NCBI RefSeq assembly: GCF_000467185.1 | Contig: NZ_BATM01000023.1 | Coordinates: forward strand, 1 to 54,940 | DNA length: 54,940 nucleotides | Direction of reading: 5' to 3' | From: Vibrio ezurae NBRC 102218 | GTDB lineage: Bacteria; Pseudomonadota; Gammaproteobacteria; Enterobacterales; Vibrionaceae | In this document: positions 36,060-44,578 of the stretch, one piece after another | Numbering within the stretch: the first letter of the stretch is position 1 | How the letters are laid out: every line of letters starts with the position of its first letter | Position numbers and translations under genes: made by a program | Notes under the pieces: model-generated | Seen by the model: only the letters and a program-made list of their open reading frames with translations | What the model was told of the DNA's origin: nothing | Databases searched by the model: none

Positions 36060-37964
36060 CTAATGCAGGTTTATCTCACCTTGGGTGTATAAAAACTGTT
36101 CAAAGTCTTTGCGAGTCATTGGCCCATGATACTTTTTCCCTTCTGCATACGGGGTATTAAATTGCATCAGCCATTGTTCTTGCTCTTTGCTTTCAACCCC
36201 CGTTAAGACGGTGTCTAAACCCAATCGGCCAGTGATTTGCATTAAGGAATGCAGAAAGCTGCGGTCTTCTGAGCTGTGTTGCAAGTTATCGGTAAAAGAC
36301 TTATCAATTTTTATGCGCTTGAAAGGGCTGTGTTTGAGATAACTAAAAGAGGCGTGTCCATGCCCAAAATCACACAAGGTTAAGTGGATACCTAAGGAGG
36401 CGATCTGCTCCAAGGTCGGTTGTAAGGTCGACTCGTTCGCAAAGAGCTGCTTTTCGGACACTTCAATTTCTAACGCATTGCCAGATAGACCTTCTTCTTT
36501 TAGCCATAAATGCAAATAGGTCGCTAAATCTTTGGAGGCGAGCTGACACGCATTAAGATTGATTGCCACTCTAAATTGAGGTTTGACCTTTCGCCACTGC
36601 TTGGCAATAAGTAAGGATTTTTTCACCATAAAGTGGCACAGCGCATCGGCTATCTCTGGCTGATCACATAATTGGCTAATAGAGAGTTCAGATACGCTAC
36701 CTAAAATAGGGTGATCCCAACGAATGGACGTACTGGCACTGTGACATTGACCATTTTTTAGGGACAATTGCGGCTGGTAAAACAGTTTGATGGCGTTATC
36801 TCGTATTGACTCGATAAAGTAACTCTCTAATCGGTTGAGTTTGGTACCACCATCATTTTGATTCTCAGCATAAAAAAGAATGCGCTTGCCTGACTCTCGA
36901 GCGTTTTTCATCGCTTGATAGGCTTGTACGGTAAGCGCTAGGTTTTGTGGATTGCGTTGCGGGTGACTGACAGACGCGCCCACATACACTTGCAAGCGCA
37001 CTTTACCCGAAGGCACATCAAAATCTTGTGATGTGACGTCCATTATATGGCGGATAATGGCATCATAGTTATGACTGTCGTTATTGGACAATAACGTAAA
37101 GGCGATGTCATTGGCACGGGGACGGGCACTTAACTGAGTTTTGGGGCCAAGTTCACCCAGCTTGTCTTTTATCTGTTTTATGATTTGATCTAGGGTTTCT
37201 GCGCCCATCTCTATTTGAATTCTCTGGCCATTGCTGATGCCAAGGTAAAATACCGCTACTTCTTGGTTATGCAGATCGGCTTGATTGACGATTCGGTTGG
37301 TTTCTAATTCCCACGCCTTGGCGTTTAACAGCCCGCTACCGGTATCATGATGCTGTTGATAATGGATCTCACGCTCTAGTTGCTTACGTTTGGTGGACTC
37401 TTTATCCAATTGAAAGCTTAGATTGGCCAGCTCTACCGTGCGGTTTTGAATCCGTGATTGCAGCTCTTTGTTGACCAACTGTAATTTCTGGTTTTGATAA
37501 ATCACCGTGAGCTGTGCCTCTACCGAATCTTTAAATACCGATAGCAGCTCACGAATGGCAATCTTAAAATGATTAATTTTGTTGTCGAGAATGGATAACG
37601 TGCCAAAGGGGGTTCCGTTAGGCCAGTGTAAAGGGACACCTAAATAGGAAAGAGTTTGCTCAGTCAGTGGCTTGGGCAGATGTTGCCATTTAGGATCTTG
37701 CGTGCGATCAGGTACGACCAAAATGGAATCATTTTTTAAGGTCGTTTCACAAAAGTGTTGCTCTCCAAGGGCGAAGGTATCACCGACCTGAATCGGATTA
37801 TTAATATTGTGGTTACAGCAGAACACATCTAATTGATGTTGATTTAGTCGATTTATCATGGCCATTGGCACATGCGAAAACTGCGCTAAAATCTCTAACA
37901 TGTCCTGCCATGAACAGTAAATTTTATTAGGGACTTCTAGTTGTTGGGTATTAACTCTGGCCAT
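36060..37964 (-). CDS. GAF - degenerate GGDEF - degenerate EAL protein
   Basis: 634 aa. Order: GAF sensor (about 15-150), coiled coil (about 155-195), GGDEF-like domain (about 205-360), EAL-like domain (about 380-620). The GGDEF site reads RANDIAF, so no cyclase activity is expected. In the EAL domain the motif region reads SASTSIRWDHP instead of xxEALLRWxHP, the DDFG motif is CDFGHG and the EGVE motif is TGVESKEQ, so several metal ligands are gone, while KIDKSF and NLNACQL remain. It probably binds a ligand or a partner rather than making or degrading c-di-GMP. No operon partner. Confidence 0.87.
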   Translation of the reverse strand: MARVNTQQLEVPNKIYCSWQDMLEILAQFSHVPMAMINRLNQHQLDVFCCNHNINNPIQVGDTFALGEQHFCETTLKNDSILVVPDRTQDPKWQHLPKPLTEQTLSYLGVPLHWPNGTPFGTLSILDNKINHFKIAIRELLSVFKDSVEAQLTVIYQNQKLQLVNKELQSRIQNRTVELANLSFQLDKESTKRKQLEREIHYQQHHDTGSGLLNAKAWELETNRIVNQADLHNQEVAVFYLGISNGQRIQIEMGAETLDQIIKQIKDKLGELGPKTQLSARPRANDIAFTLLSNNDSHNYDAIIRHIMDVTSQDFDVPSGKVRLQVYVGASVSHPQRNPQNLALTVQAYQAMKNARESGKRILFYAENQNDGGTKLNRLESYFIESIRDNAIKLFYQPQLSLKNGQCHSASTSIRWDHPILGSVSELSISQLCDQPEIADALCHFMVKKSLLIAKQWRKVKPQFRVAINLNACQLASKDLATYLHLWLKEEGLSGNALEIEVSEKQLFANESTLQPTLEQIASLGIHLTLCDFGHGHASFSYLKHSPFKRIKIDKSFTDNLQHSSEDRSFLHSLMQITGRLGLDTVLTGVESKEQEQWLMQFNTPYAEGKKYHGPMTRKDFEQFLYTQGEINLH

Positions 37965-38156
37965 GCGTAATCCATTACTTTGCCATTAATTGATGAACAT
38001 TAAGCGCACGTTGGTAAAATCCTTTCACCAAATGCTGTCATTATCTTCCTTGAGTACGGTGTTAGGTGAGGTCAAATGAAATCGTATCTACGATCAATCG
38101 TATCCCACCGTTCGTATAGTAAAGGATAGACGCTGTTTGCACTGCGTGCCGAGCAG

Positions 38157-38188
38157 ATCCACGGTTATCTTTTGGGAGAACCGTGGAT
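38157..38188. promoter_or_regulatory. Inverted repeat between fabV and the GAF-EAL gene
   Basis: ATCCACGGTT (38157-38166) and AACCGTGGAT (38179-38188), 12-nt loop with two more inner pairs possible. On the minus strand it follows fabV and precedes the GAF-EAL gene by about 190 bp. There is no U tract, so an operator or mRNA 3' stabiliser is likelier than a terminator. Confidence 0.5.
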
Positions 38189-38224
38189 AAGGTAATGGGA
38201 AAACGTAAAGTGGGATTTGTGTGG

Positions 38225-39418
38225 TTAAGGACGCAAGGCTTGTAACTGTGCTAAAGAGTACTGCTGCTGATAATCAACGCCGTCAATGGCAAAACCATTT
38301 AACTGTAAAAATTCGCGTTTAAATCCTTGGTAGTCACCAAGCTTAGTAAAGTTGCTTGAATTTAACTGTGGCAGTAAATGGGCGACTTGTTGTTGCACCG
38401 AGTCTTGCAATTCCCAGTCATCCACTCGAATCAGGCGCTCTGCATCGACAATGGGATTTGGGTATAACTTGCTGTTAAATAAGCGCTGCATTTGCTCTAT
38501 ACAGGTTTCATGCAGCCCTTGCGCTTTCATGGTTTTATACAAGGCCAGTACATAAGGCGCAAATGTGGGAATAAACACACTGGCTTTTGTGACTAATGCC
38601 TTACACACACAGGCGTAAGCGCCACCATTAAAAGGGGCTAACTTTAAATTGAGCGCGTGACTGGTTTGGTGCAGATCAACCTTAGCGCGTCCCAGTGTCC
38701 CTTGATGGTAAATAGGGTGGGTGCATTCAGGGCCAATATAAGAAAACGCAATACTTTGGCAACTTGGCGCGATGGCATTGTGATTGATCAATAGGTCTAC
38801 CCAGCTCTGCCAATCTTCACCGCCCATGACCTTTTGTGTATCAGACACTTCTTGTTCAGTGGCTGCGCACAATACCGTCTCTTGCCAGCTGTCATCTTCT
38901 AATCGAATACTGGCTCCGGTTAAAGGCTCGCCAATGGGTTTTATCGAAGAGCGCCACATTTCATCAGAGTCGGGTTTTGGACGAACGCCTGTCGCAAGAC
39001 TGTAAATGATCAAATCAACCTGTCCATTAAATTGGGTGTTGATCGCATCCAATACTTGCTGGCGTACAGCATCAGAGAATGCATCTCCGATAATGTTGAC
39101 AGCAGTAGCGCCGGTTGCTTCTGCTTGCTGTTTAAAGTAGATATTGTTGTACCATCCAGCGCTTCCAACTCCTTTCTCAGAGGGACCTCGCTCGAAAGAG
39201 ACCGCGATAGTATCCGCTTTGCATCCACCAAACGTTAGCGCGATACGCGCAGCAAGCCCAAATCCAGACGAGCCACCTAAAATTAAGACTCTTTTTGGCC
39301 CGTTTTTAATCGGAGTCGCATGGGAAACATACGCTACCTGATTCTTGATGCTTTGCTCACATCCGCCGGGGTGTGCGGTGCGCGCCACAACGCCATTGAT
39401 GATTGGTTCGATCTTCAT
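38225..39418 (-). CDS. fabV: Trans-2-enoyl-ACP/CoA reductase FabV
   Basis: 397 aa, single-domain NADH-dependent enoyl reductase that completes each fatty-acid elongation cycle. Family marks: MKIEPIINGVVARTAHPGGC, the cofactor motif RVLILGGSSGFGLAARIAL, and the catalytic Tyr-x8-Lys in YHQGTLGRAK. FabV enzymes of Vibrio and Pseudomonas are naturally insensitive to triclosan (established for the family). It lies about 98 bp downstream of tesA on the same strand, a functional match in fatty-acid metabolism and possibly a shared transcript. Confidence 0.95.
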   Translation of the reverse strand: MKIEPIINGVVARTAHPGGCEQSIKNQVAYVSHATPIKNGPKRVLILGGSSGFGLAARIALTFGGCKADTIAVSFERGPSEKGVGSAGWYNNIYFKQQAEATGATAVNIIGDAFSDAVRQQVLDAINTQFNGQVDLIIYSLATGVRPKPDSDEMWRSSIKPIGEPLTGASIRLEDDSWQETVLCAATEQEVSDTQKVMGGEDWQSWVDLLINHNAIAPSCQSIAFSYIGPECTHPIYHQGTLGRAKVDLHQTSHALNLKLAPFNGGAYACVCKALVTKASVFIPTFAPYVLALYKTMKAQGLHETCIEQMQRLFNSKLYPNPIVDAERLIRVDDWELQDSVQQQVAHLLPQLNSSNFTKLGDYQGFKREFLQLNGFAIDGVDYQQQYSLAQLQALRP

Positions 39419-39516
39419 GATTGACGGGTCCCTTAGTTAACATGAATAGGTTGGTATACTTTTCATTTCAAGCATACAAATGATGCCAGTACACAAATTG
39501 CCACAGTCAGGTTTGC

Positions 39517-40125
39517 CTATGGCATCACTGACAGTATTGGGTTAAGTTGCTCGGCGACAAACTGAGCAATCCAAGGCTGAGCTTTTTCTGTTGGGTGTAA
39601 GCCATCTTGCATGATTAAGCCTTCGCTTGTGATGATCTCAGGTAGAAAAAACGGAATCAATTGCACGTTTTTCTCCTTACTTACGGTAGGATAAACCTGT
39701 GCAAATGCTTGCGTATAGCGTTTTCCGTAATTAGGCGGAACTTGTATCTGCATCAAAATGACTTGTGCATCACTGTCTTGGCTTAAATCAATCAGCTTGG
39801 CGAGGTTATTTTTGACCAGTTTGGGCGAAAAACCTCGTAAACCATCATTAGCACCCAATTCAATTAGCACGTAGTCAGGCTTATGTTGTTGTAATAGTGA
39901 GGGAAGTCTCGTTAATCCGTTACCAGTAGTATCTCCTGATATGCTACCGTTAATGATTCTCATTTGATGGCCGTTTTGTGCCAGTTCATCAGGTAATAAT
40001 GTAGGCCACGCTTTTTCAATGGGCATTTGATACCCCGCACTTAAGCTATCGCCAAGCACTAACAGTGTTGCCGCATTGACATTGATGGAAAAACAAACAA
40101 AAAGTAAGGAAAGTAAACGTATCAT
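39517..40125 (-). CDS. tesA: Multifunctional acyl-CoA thioesterase I / protease I / lysophospholipase TesA
   Basis: 202 aa periplasmic SGNH hydrolase. The signal peptide [18 protein letters not shown] precedes ATLLVLGDSLSAGYQM, with the nucleophile Ser in GDSLS; the other blocks are the Gly in ISGDTTGNG, the Asn in LGANDGLRG and the Asp/His pair in QDGLHPTEKA. The preferred ATG at 40125 overlaps the start codon of divergent ybbA; its ribosome-binding site (GGATG) lies inside ybbA. A GTG at 40131 is an alternative start. The tesA / ybbA-ybbP neighbourhood is conserved in enterics. Confidence 0.93.
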   Translation of the reverse strand: MIRLLSLLFVCFSINVNAATLLVLGDSLSAGYQMPIEKAWPTLLPDELAQNGHQMRIINGSISGDTTGNGLTRLPSLLQQHKPDYVLIELGANDGLRGFSPKLVKNNLAKLIDLSQDSDAQVILMQIQVPPNYGKRYTQAFAQVYPTVSKEKNVQLIPFFLPEIITSEGLIMQDGLHPTEKAQPWIAQFVAEQLNPILSVMP

Positions 40126-40828
40126 GACCACATCCGTAATAAAGGCTCAATCTTTAACTAAAATAGTCTCTACCAAACAAGAACATTTAACAATCCTACA
40201 AAATGTAAATTTGGATATTGCAGCGGGAGAAAGTGTTGCGATTGTGGGTGCTTCAGGGGCGGGTAAGTCGACCTTGATGACGTTATTGGCTGGCTTGGAC
40301 GTGCCCAGTGAAGGCGAGGTGGAATTGTTAGGGCACGCTTTGTCATCGTTAAGCGATGAACAGCGCGCTGATCTTCGCAGCCAACACATCGGATTTGTTT
40401 TTCAAAGCTTTCTTTTAATACCCAGTTTAACCGCTTTAGAAAACGTCACATTACCCTGCTTATTGCGTGGGGAGGCGGAAGATAAACAAAGAGCCATGCA
40501 GCTATTGGATTTAGTCGGGTTGAAAAACCGCGTTTCACACTTACCCTCAGAGCTCTCAGGGGGAGAGCAACAACGCGTGGCATTGGCGCGCGCATTTATG
40601 CTACGTCCGCAAATTTTGTTTGCCGATGAGCCGACTGGAAATCTTGATCATGAAACGGCGCAAAATATTGTCAAGCAACTGTTTAGCCTCAATGAGCAAC
40701 ACGGCACGACATTAATTATGGTCACACACGATAATACCCTTGCGGCTCGGTGCGACCGAGTGTTGAACATGCAGTCGGGAAAGTTGATGGTTGAAGAGTC
40801 GAGTACTCTTTCTGCAGATTCTCAATAA
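40124..40828 (+). CDS. ybbA: ABC exporter ATPase YbbA
   Basis: 234 aa LolD/MacB-type ATPase. Walker [10 protein letters not shown] (about 44), Q-loop in [10 protein letters not shown], signature LSGGEQQR, Walker [13 protein letters not shown] and the switch His in MVTHDN. It pairs with the permease YbbP encoded 9 bp downstream. The open frame extends upstream to 40076, inside tesA, but the E. coli-like N-terminus starts at 40124; AAGGAAAG at 40107-40114 provides the start signal, also inside tesA. The transported substrate is not known. Confidence 0.92.
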   Translation: MTTSVIKAQSLTKIVSTKQEHLTILQNVNLDIAAGESVAIVGASGAGKSTLMTLLAGLDVPSEGEVELLGHALSSLSDEQRADLRSQHIGFVFQSFLLIPSLTALENVTLPCLLRGEAEDKQRAMQLLDLVGLKNRVSHLPSELSGGEQQRVALARAFMLRPQILFADEPTGNLDHETAQNIVKQLFSLNEQHGTTLIMVTHDNTLAARCDRVLNMQSGKLMVEESSTLSADSQ

Positions 40829-40837
40829 GAGGGTGAT

Positions 40838-43285
40838 ATGACTCAAGCACACACTGAAACCTCATCACCTACGAACCCGAAATTAAACCGTCGTTTACTC
40901 GCTTGGAGCTTTAAGGAGATTCGTCACGGTCAGTTGTGGCCGATTTCGGTAGCGCTCACATTGATCATTGCCTGCGTGTTTGCGTTGTCGGCGTTAGCAG
41001 AGCGCATGGAGCAAGTGATCGTGAAGCAGGGTGCAGACGCTTTGACCGCCGATCTCGTTTTTCGCTCATCGGAACCGATTCCTGATGCTCTGAAGGTGGA
41101 TGCACTGCCTGCCACCATCAAGACGGCGTCCATGGTGCGTTTTGCGACAATGGCATTTAGTGACCAAGATATGCTATTGGTCACGGTGAAAGCGGTTGAT
41201 GACGGGTATCCGCTACGAGGTCATTTACAATTGTCGGACGGCCATTCCCATGTTGCTCAAGGACAATTGTGGTTAGAGAAGCGCGCTATGGTCGCGCTGA
41301 ACGTAACACAAGGCGATACAGTCTCTATTGGTGATGCAGATTTTGTCGTCAGCGGCGAGGTTGAGCAGCAACCGGGCCTGAGCTTTAATCCCTTTCAGCA
41401 GATGCCTACCGCGATGATTCACTCTAGTGATATTGAGAAAACGGGTGCGTTGCAAATAGGCTCAAGAGTTCGATATTTACAATATTTTAGCGGAGACAAC
41501 ACTGAACTACAGGCGCTAAAGGAAGGGATACCTCTTGCGTCGGGAGACCGATGGCGCGATCAACACAGTCCGAGTCGTAGCAACGATATGTTCACTCGTA
41601 CCACGCAGTACCTTTCATTAACGGTGGCGATTGTGGTGATCATGGCAGCCACCACATTGGTTCTCACTTGTCAGCATTACGTTGCGGGCCGCAGACAAAC
41701 GGTAGCGATGCTTAAAAGTATCGGTGCCAGTAAAAAGTGGATAGGACGCTGGCTCATGATTCAGGTTCTGCTGCTGTTTGTGATAGGTGCTGTTTGTGGG
41801 GTGGGTATTGGTTATCTACTGGAAGTATTGTTAAGAGTGCCATTGGCGGATCTGTTGCCTGATCCGCTTCCGAGTTACGGTGTCACTCCGGCGTTATTGT
41901 CGATAGTGACGTGCTTTTTGATCGGTGTACCTGCTCTTGGCATTCCAATGATAAACCTTGTTAACACTTCTGCGAGCAGTGTCTTGCAACCTGCCGTGCA
42001 GGCCCGCGGTAAATCATGGTGGCTGGTGGCAGTCCCTATTGTGCCGATGCTCATTGCTTATGCTAGTAACACCTTAGTGTGGATCGTACTGGCGTCAATG
42101 GTGCTTTTATTTGCGGTATTGGCGCTAATTGCGGTATTGATTTCTAAGTCGATAGGTAAGCTAAAGCTGGCTCCGGCAATGGCGTTAGCGGTGAGCCGTT
42201 TAAATCGTTCATCCATCGCCAGTGGATTGCAATTTGGCGCGCTGGCTCTGTCGCTCATGTTACTTGCGATTGTTTGGTTGGTAAGAACCGATTTGCTGGG
42301 TGACTGGCGAAGTACTTTACCCGAAAATGCACCGAATGCGTTTGCCATTAATATTGCATCGTATGAAATCGACGATTACTTAGCACAACTTGATCAACAT
42401 AATATCGAGCGTTCGCACGCGTATCCGATTATTCGTGGAAGGTTGGTGACGGTCAATGGTGAAGATGCCAAGCAAGTGTCTAAGGAGCATCAAGAGACCG
42501 ACGCGGTTCGTCGTGAACTTAATTTAACTTGGGCTGAGCAATTGCCTGAGTATAACGAAATGCTAACGGGGACATGGGGCAGTGAGAATGGAGTCTCAGT
42601 TGAATCAGAGGTTGCACAAGCCTTAGATCTTAAAGTAGGTGATGAGCTTGGCTTTTCCATCAGCGGACAAACGGTGTCAGCGGTGGTCAATAGCATTCGT
42701 AAAGTGGAGTGGCGTCAAATGAAGCCGAACTTCTACTTTATCTTTTCGCCTAAATATGCGGATAAAATGCCCGGTGCTTTTATGGTGTCTTACCGAATTG
42801 AAGCGGATAACGATGCGGCTGTACAGGCGCTCTCACATCAATATCCGACAGTGAGTCTGCTTGATATTCGTAAAATGGGCGACAAAATTCAGTCATTATT
42901 GGCACAAATTGTGTGGTCAATTACAGTGCTCGCAGGACTTGGTGTTATTGCGGGTTTACTACTGATATTTACCTTGCTTCGATTGAGTATTTCTCAAAGA
43001 CAATTAGAAATACGACTGTATCGTACGCTGGGCGCTAGTAGAAAGCGCATATCTTCTACGCTGTGGTGTGAATATGGTTTGATGGCATTGATTGCCGGTG
43101 TCGTGGCGAGCATAGGGGCCGAAGTCAGTGTCAGCGGTTTGCTATATTGGGGATTTGATTTGCCGGCCCGCATTCATCCACAACTTTGGTTTGCGTTGCC
43201 GATGCTCACGTTTATCATTTTAGGTCTAGTCGTTAACAGTTTGATAAATCAGCTGTTACAACCGGTAAGAAACCGCTCTCTTTAA
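40838..43285 (+). CDS. ybbP: ABC exporter permease YbbP (FtsX-like)
   Basis: 815 aa inner-membrane protein with about ten helices: one N-terminal, then FtsX blocks at about 250-430 and 690-810, separated by large periplasmic domains. Similar to E. coli YbbP (804 aa). With YbbA it forms a MacB/LolCDE-type mechanotransmission machine, possibly handling lipids or lipoproteins with TesA (inference from the conserved neighbourhood). It ends 340 bp before convergent pxpC. Confidence 0.92.
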   Translation: MTQAHTETSSPTNPKLNRRLLAWSFKEIRHGQLWPISVALTLIIACVFALSALAERMEQVIVKQGADALTADLVFRSSEPIPDALKVDALPATIKTASMVRFATMAFSDQDMLLVTVKAVDDGYPLRGHLQLSDGHSHVAQGQLWLEKRAMVALNVTQGDTVSIGDADFVVSGEVEQQPGLSFNPFQQMPTAMIHSSDIEKTGALQIGSRVRYLQYFSGDNTELQALKEGIPLASGDRWRDQHSPSRSNDMFTRTTQYLSLTVAIVVIMAATTLVLTCQHYVAGRRQTVAMLKSIGASKKWIGRWLMIQVLLLFVIGAVCGVGIGYLLEVLLRVPLADLLPDPLPSYGVTPALLSIVTCFLIGVPALGIPMINLVNTSASSVLQPAVQARGKSWWLVAVPIVPMLIAYASNTLVWIVLASMVLLFAVLALIAVLISKSIGKLKLAPAMALAVSRLNRSSIASGLQFGALALSLMLLAIVWLVRTDLLGDWRSTLPENAPNAFAINIASYEIDDYLAQLDQHNIERSHAYPIIRGRLVTVNGEDAKQVSKEHQETDAVRRELNLTWAEQLPEYNEMLTGTWGSENGVSVESEVAQALDLKVGDELGFSISGQTVSAVVNSIRKVEWRQMKPNFYFIFSPKYADKMPGAFMVSYRIEADNDAAVQALSHQYPTVSLLDIRKMGDKIQSLLAQIVWSITVLAGLGVIAGLLLIFTLLRLSISQRQLEIRLYRTLGASRKRISSTLWCEYGLMALIAGVVASIGAEVSVSGLLYWGFDLPARIHPQLWFALPMLTFIILGLVVNSLINQLLQPVRNRSL

Positions 43286-43372
43286 AGGGATAAAATCAAT
43301 AAAAAATGTGTAGGTGCGCGCTTTCTATGACATTTTTTACGTTGAGTGTTAGCCATTGATCACATATTTACA

Positions 43373-43407
43373 GACCAATAGTGGGGACTATTTATCCACT
43401 ATTGGTC
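43373..43407. repeat. 12-bp perfect inverted repeat in the ybbP-pxpC gap
   Basis: GACCAATAGTGG (43373-43384) and CCACTATTGGTC (43396-43407), 11-nt loop, about 90 bp after ybbP. There is no T run directly after it (CTCTTTTTGT comes 14 bp later). It may terminate ybbP or form part of the DnaA-box region. Confidence 0.6.
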
Positions 43408-43564
43408 GTGTAGAACCGTACTCTTTTTGTCGAAACACGCTTTTGTGCTAATTTGGTTATCCACACGAATTGTGGATAACTACTTGGATAAGTGTATAAC
43501 AGAAATTAAGTGATCGGGTGCTAAGCTATGGCTATTCGGGGCTTGAGAAATATCGTTATTCACA
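43392..43564. promoter_or_regulatory. Cluster of DnaA boxes between convergent genes (DARS/datA-like candidate)
   Basis: Three exact TTATNCACA boxes: TTATCCACA at 43457-43465 (forward), TGTGGATAA at 43471-43479 (reverse), and TTATTCACA at 43556-43564 (forward). Two one-mismatch boxes: TTATCCACT at 43392-43400 (forward) and AGTGTATAA at 43491-43499 (reverse of TTATACACT). The first two form a 25-bp near-palindrome, GTTATCCACA-5 bp-TGTGGATAAC. An IHF-like site with one mismatch is at 43566-43578. Neither flanking gene starts here, so this is not a promoter of either. The function is inferred. Confidence 0.6.
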
Positions 43565-43568
43565 ATAT

Positions 43569-43589
43569 CAATGAAATGGAATTTCATTG
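43569..43589. repeat. 9-bp inverted repeat beside the DnaA boxes
   Basis: CAATGAAAT (43569-43577) and ATTTCATTG (43581-43589) around GGA. It adjoins the third exact DnaA box and an AT-rich tract (43600-43622). On the minus strand it is 36 bp after pxpC, followed by no clear U run. Confidence 0.5.
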
Positions 43590-43625
43590 GAATCAGGTCA
43601 AGATTTTTTTTGATTATTTTAACTG

Positions 43626-44576
43626 TTATCGCAAGGTAGCGTTTTCGAAAAATCGCATCCATGCTTGATATTGTTCTGTACATTTATCTACATTACTTTT
43701 AACAAACTTAACCTTTGCTCCTGGCTTGAGTTGAGCCAGTTTCCCGATATCCATGCGCGCGATATTGCCCACTTTTGGGTAGCCTCCAATCGTCTGCCTT
43801 TCGCAAAGCATGATGATAGGTTGTCCGTTGGGTGGGATCTGAATAGCACCAATAGATATCCCCTCCGAAATCAAATGCCGATCAGGGGACGAAATACATT
43901 GTCCCTTTAACTGATACCCCATCTTATTGCTCTGCTTATCCACTTGAAAGGTGCTGCAGAATAACCTCTGTAATGCCTCTTTGCTGAATGTTTGATATTG
44001 AGAGCCTAATATGACATTAAGAGTGACAATGGATGAATGTTTTAATTTTGGAACATAGCTCGGAGAAACCGCTAGGTTATGGTCGAGCGTGAGATGATGA
44101 AGACGAGATTGAATGACGTCTCTCGCCTGCAAAATGCTGCCATCGCGCCGTAAACCGCCAAGACACTCTTTAGTGACGGTTGCGGTACTCGCAAGATGTA
44201 AAGGTGCGGCGACGCCACCGGGCAGCGCGATATAGTGCCTTAAACCGTCACGGGGCGTTGGAATGATAAGATGCTGGCCTTTTTTTACTTTAAGCGTTTG
44301 CCACGAAGCCGTCACGACATTGTCTAGCAATATCGGACTGACGGCCCCTGTGATAGCGATGTAGGTATCTTGCTCGAATACCGCTTCAAATCCGCCTAAG
44401 GTTACTTCTATTACCGCACTGCCAAATGGGTTGTTTAATAGTGTATTCGCCCAGTGATAAGCGTATTCATCAGCAACGCCACCTTGGGTGATTCCTAAGT
44501 GAGTAAACCCAAAACGCCCGCCATCTTGAATGCTGCTAAGTGGACCGGTTTTTAAAATAGTCAGTGTATTATTCAA
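43626..44576 (-). CDS. pxpC: 5-oxoprolinase subunit PxpC
   Basis: 316 aa of the KipA/biotin-dependent carboxylase-like (AHS2) family: ILKTGPLSSIQDGGRFGFTH at the start, then LGITQGGVADEYAYHWANTL and, later, ISIGAIQIPPNGQPIIMLCE. With PxpA and PxpB it converts 5-oxoproline (pyroglutamate) to glutamate using ATP, clearing a toxic by-product of glutamine and glutathione chemistry. Last gene of pxpABC, 2 bp after pxpB. Convergent with ybbP across the DnaA-box gap. Confidence 0.93.
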   Translation of the reverse strand: MNNTLTILKTGPLSSIQDGGRFGFTHLGITQGGVADEYAYHWANTLLNNPFGSAVIEVTLGGFEAVFEQDTYIAITGAVSPILLDNVVTASWQTLKVKKGQHLIIPTPRDGLRHYIALPGGVAAPLHLASTATVTKECLGGLRRDGSILQARDVIQSRLHHLTLDHNLAVSPSYVPKLKHSSIVTLNVILGSQYQTFSKEALQRLFCSTFQVDKQSNKMGYQLKGQCISSPDRHLISEGISIGAIQIPPNGQPIIMLCERQTIGGYPKVGNIARMDIGKLAQLKPGAKVKFVKSNVDKCTEQYQAWMRFFENATLR

Positions 44577-44578
44577 GA

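Noticed and set aside
43286..43625. DnaA-box region as oriC or the second-chromosome origin (or crtS)
   Set aside because: No dnaA, dnaN, gidA/mioC, rctB or parAB genes are nearby, and I recall crtS being close to xseA/guaB/der-type genes. A titration or reactivation site fits better.
43480..43683. 67-aa minus-strand frame across the pxpC 3' end
   Set aside because: It overlaps pxpC out of frame, has no ribosome-binding site and would cover the DnaA-box region; judged a chance frame.
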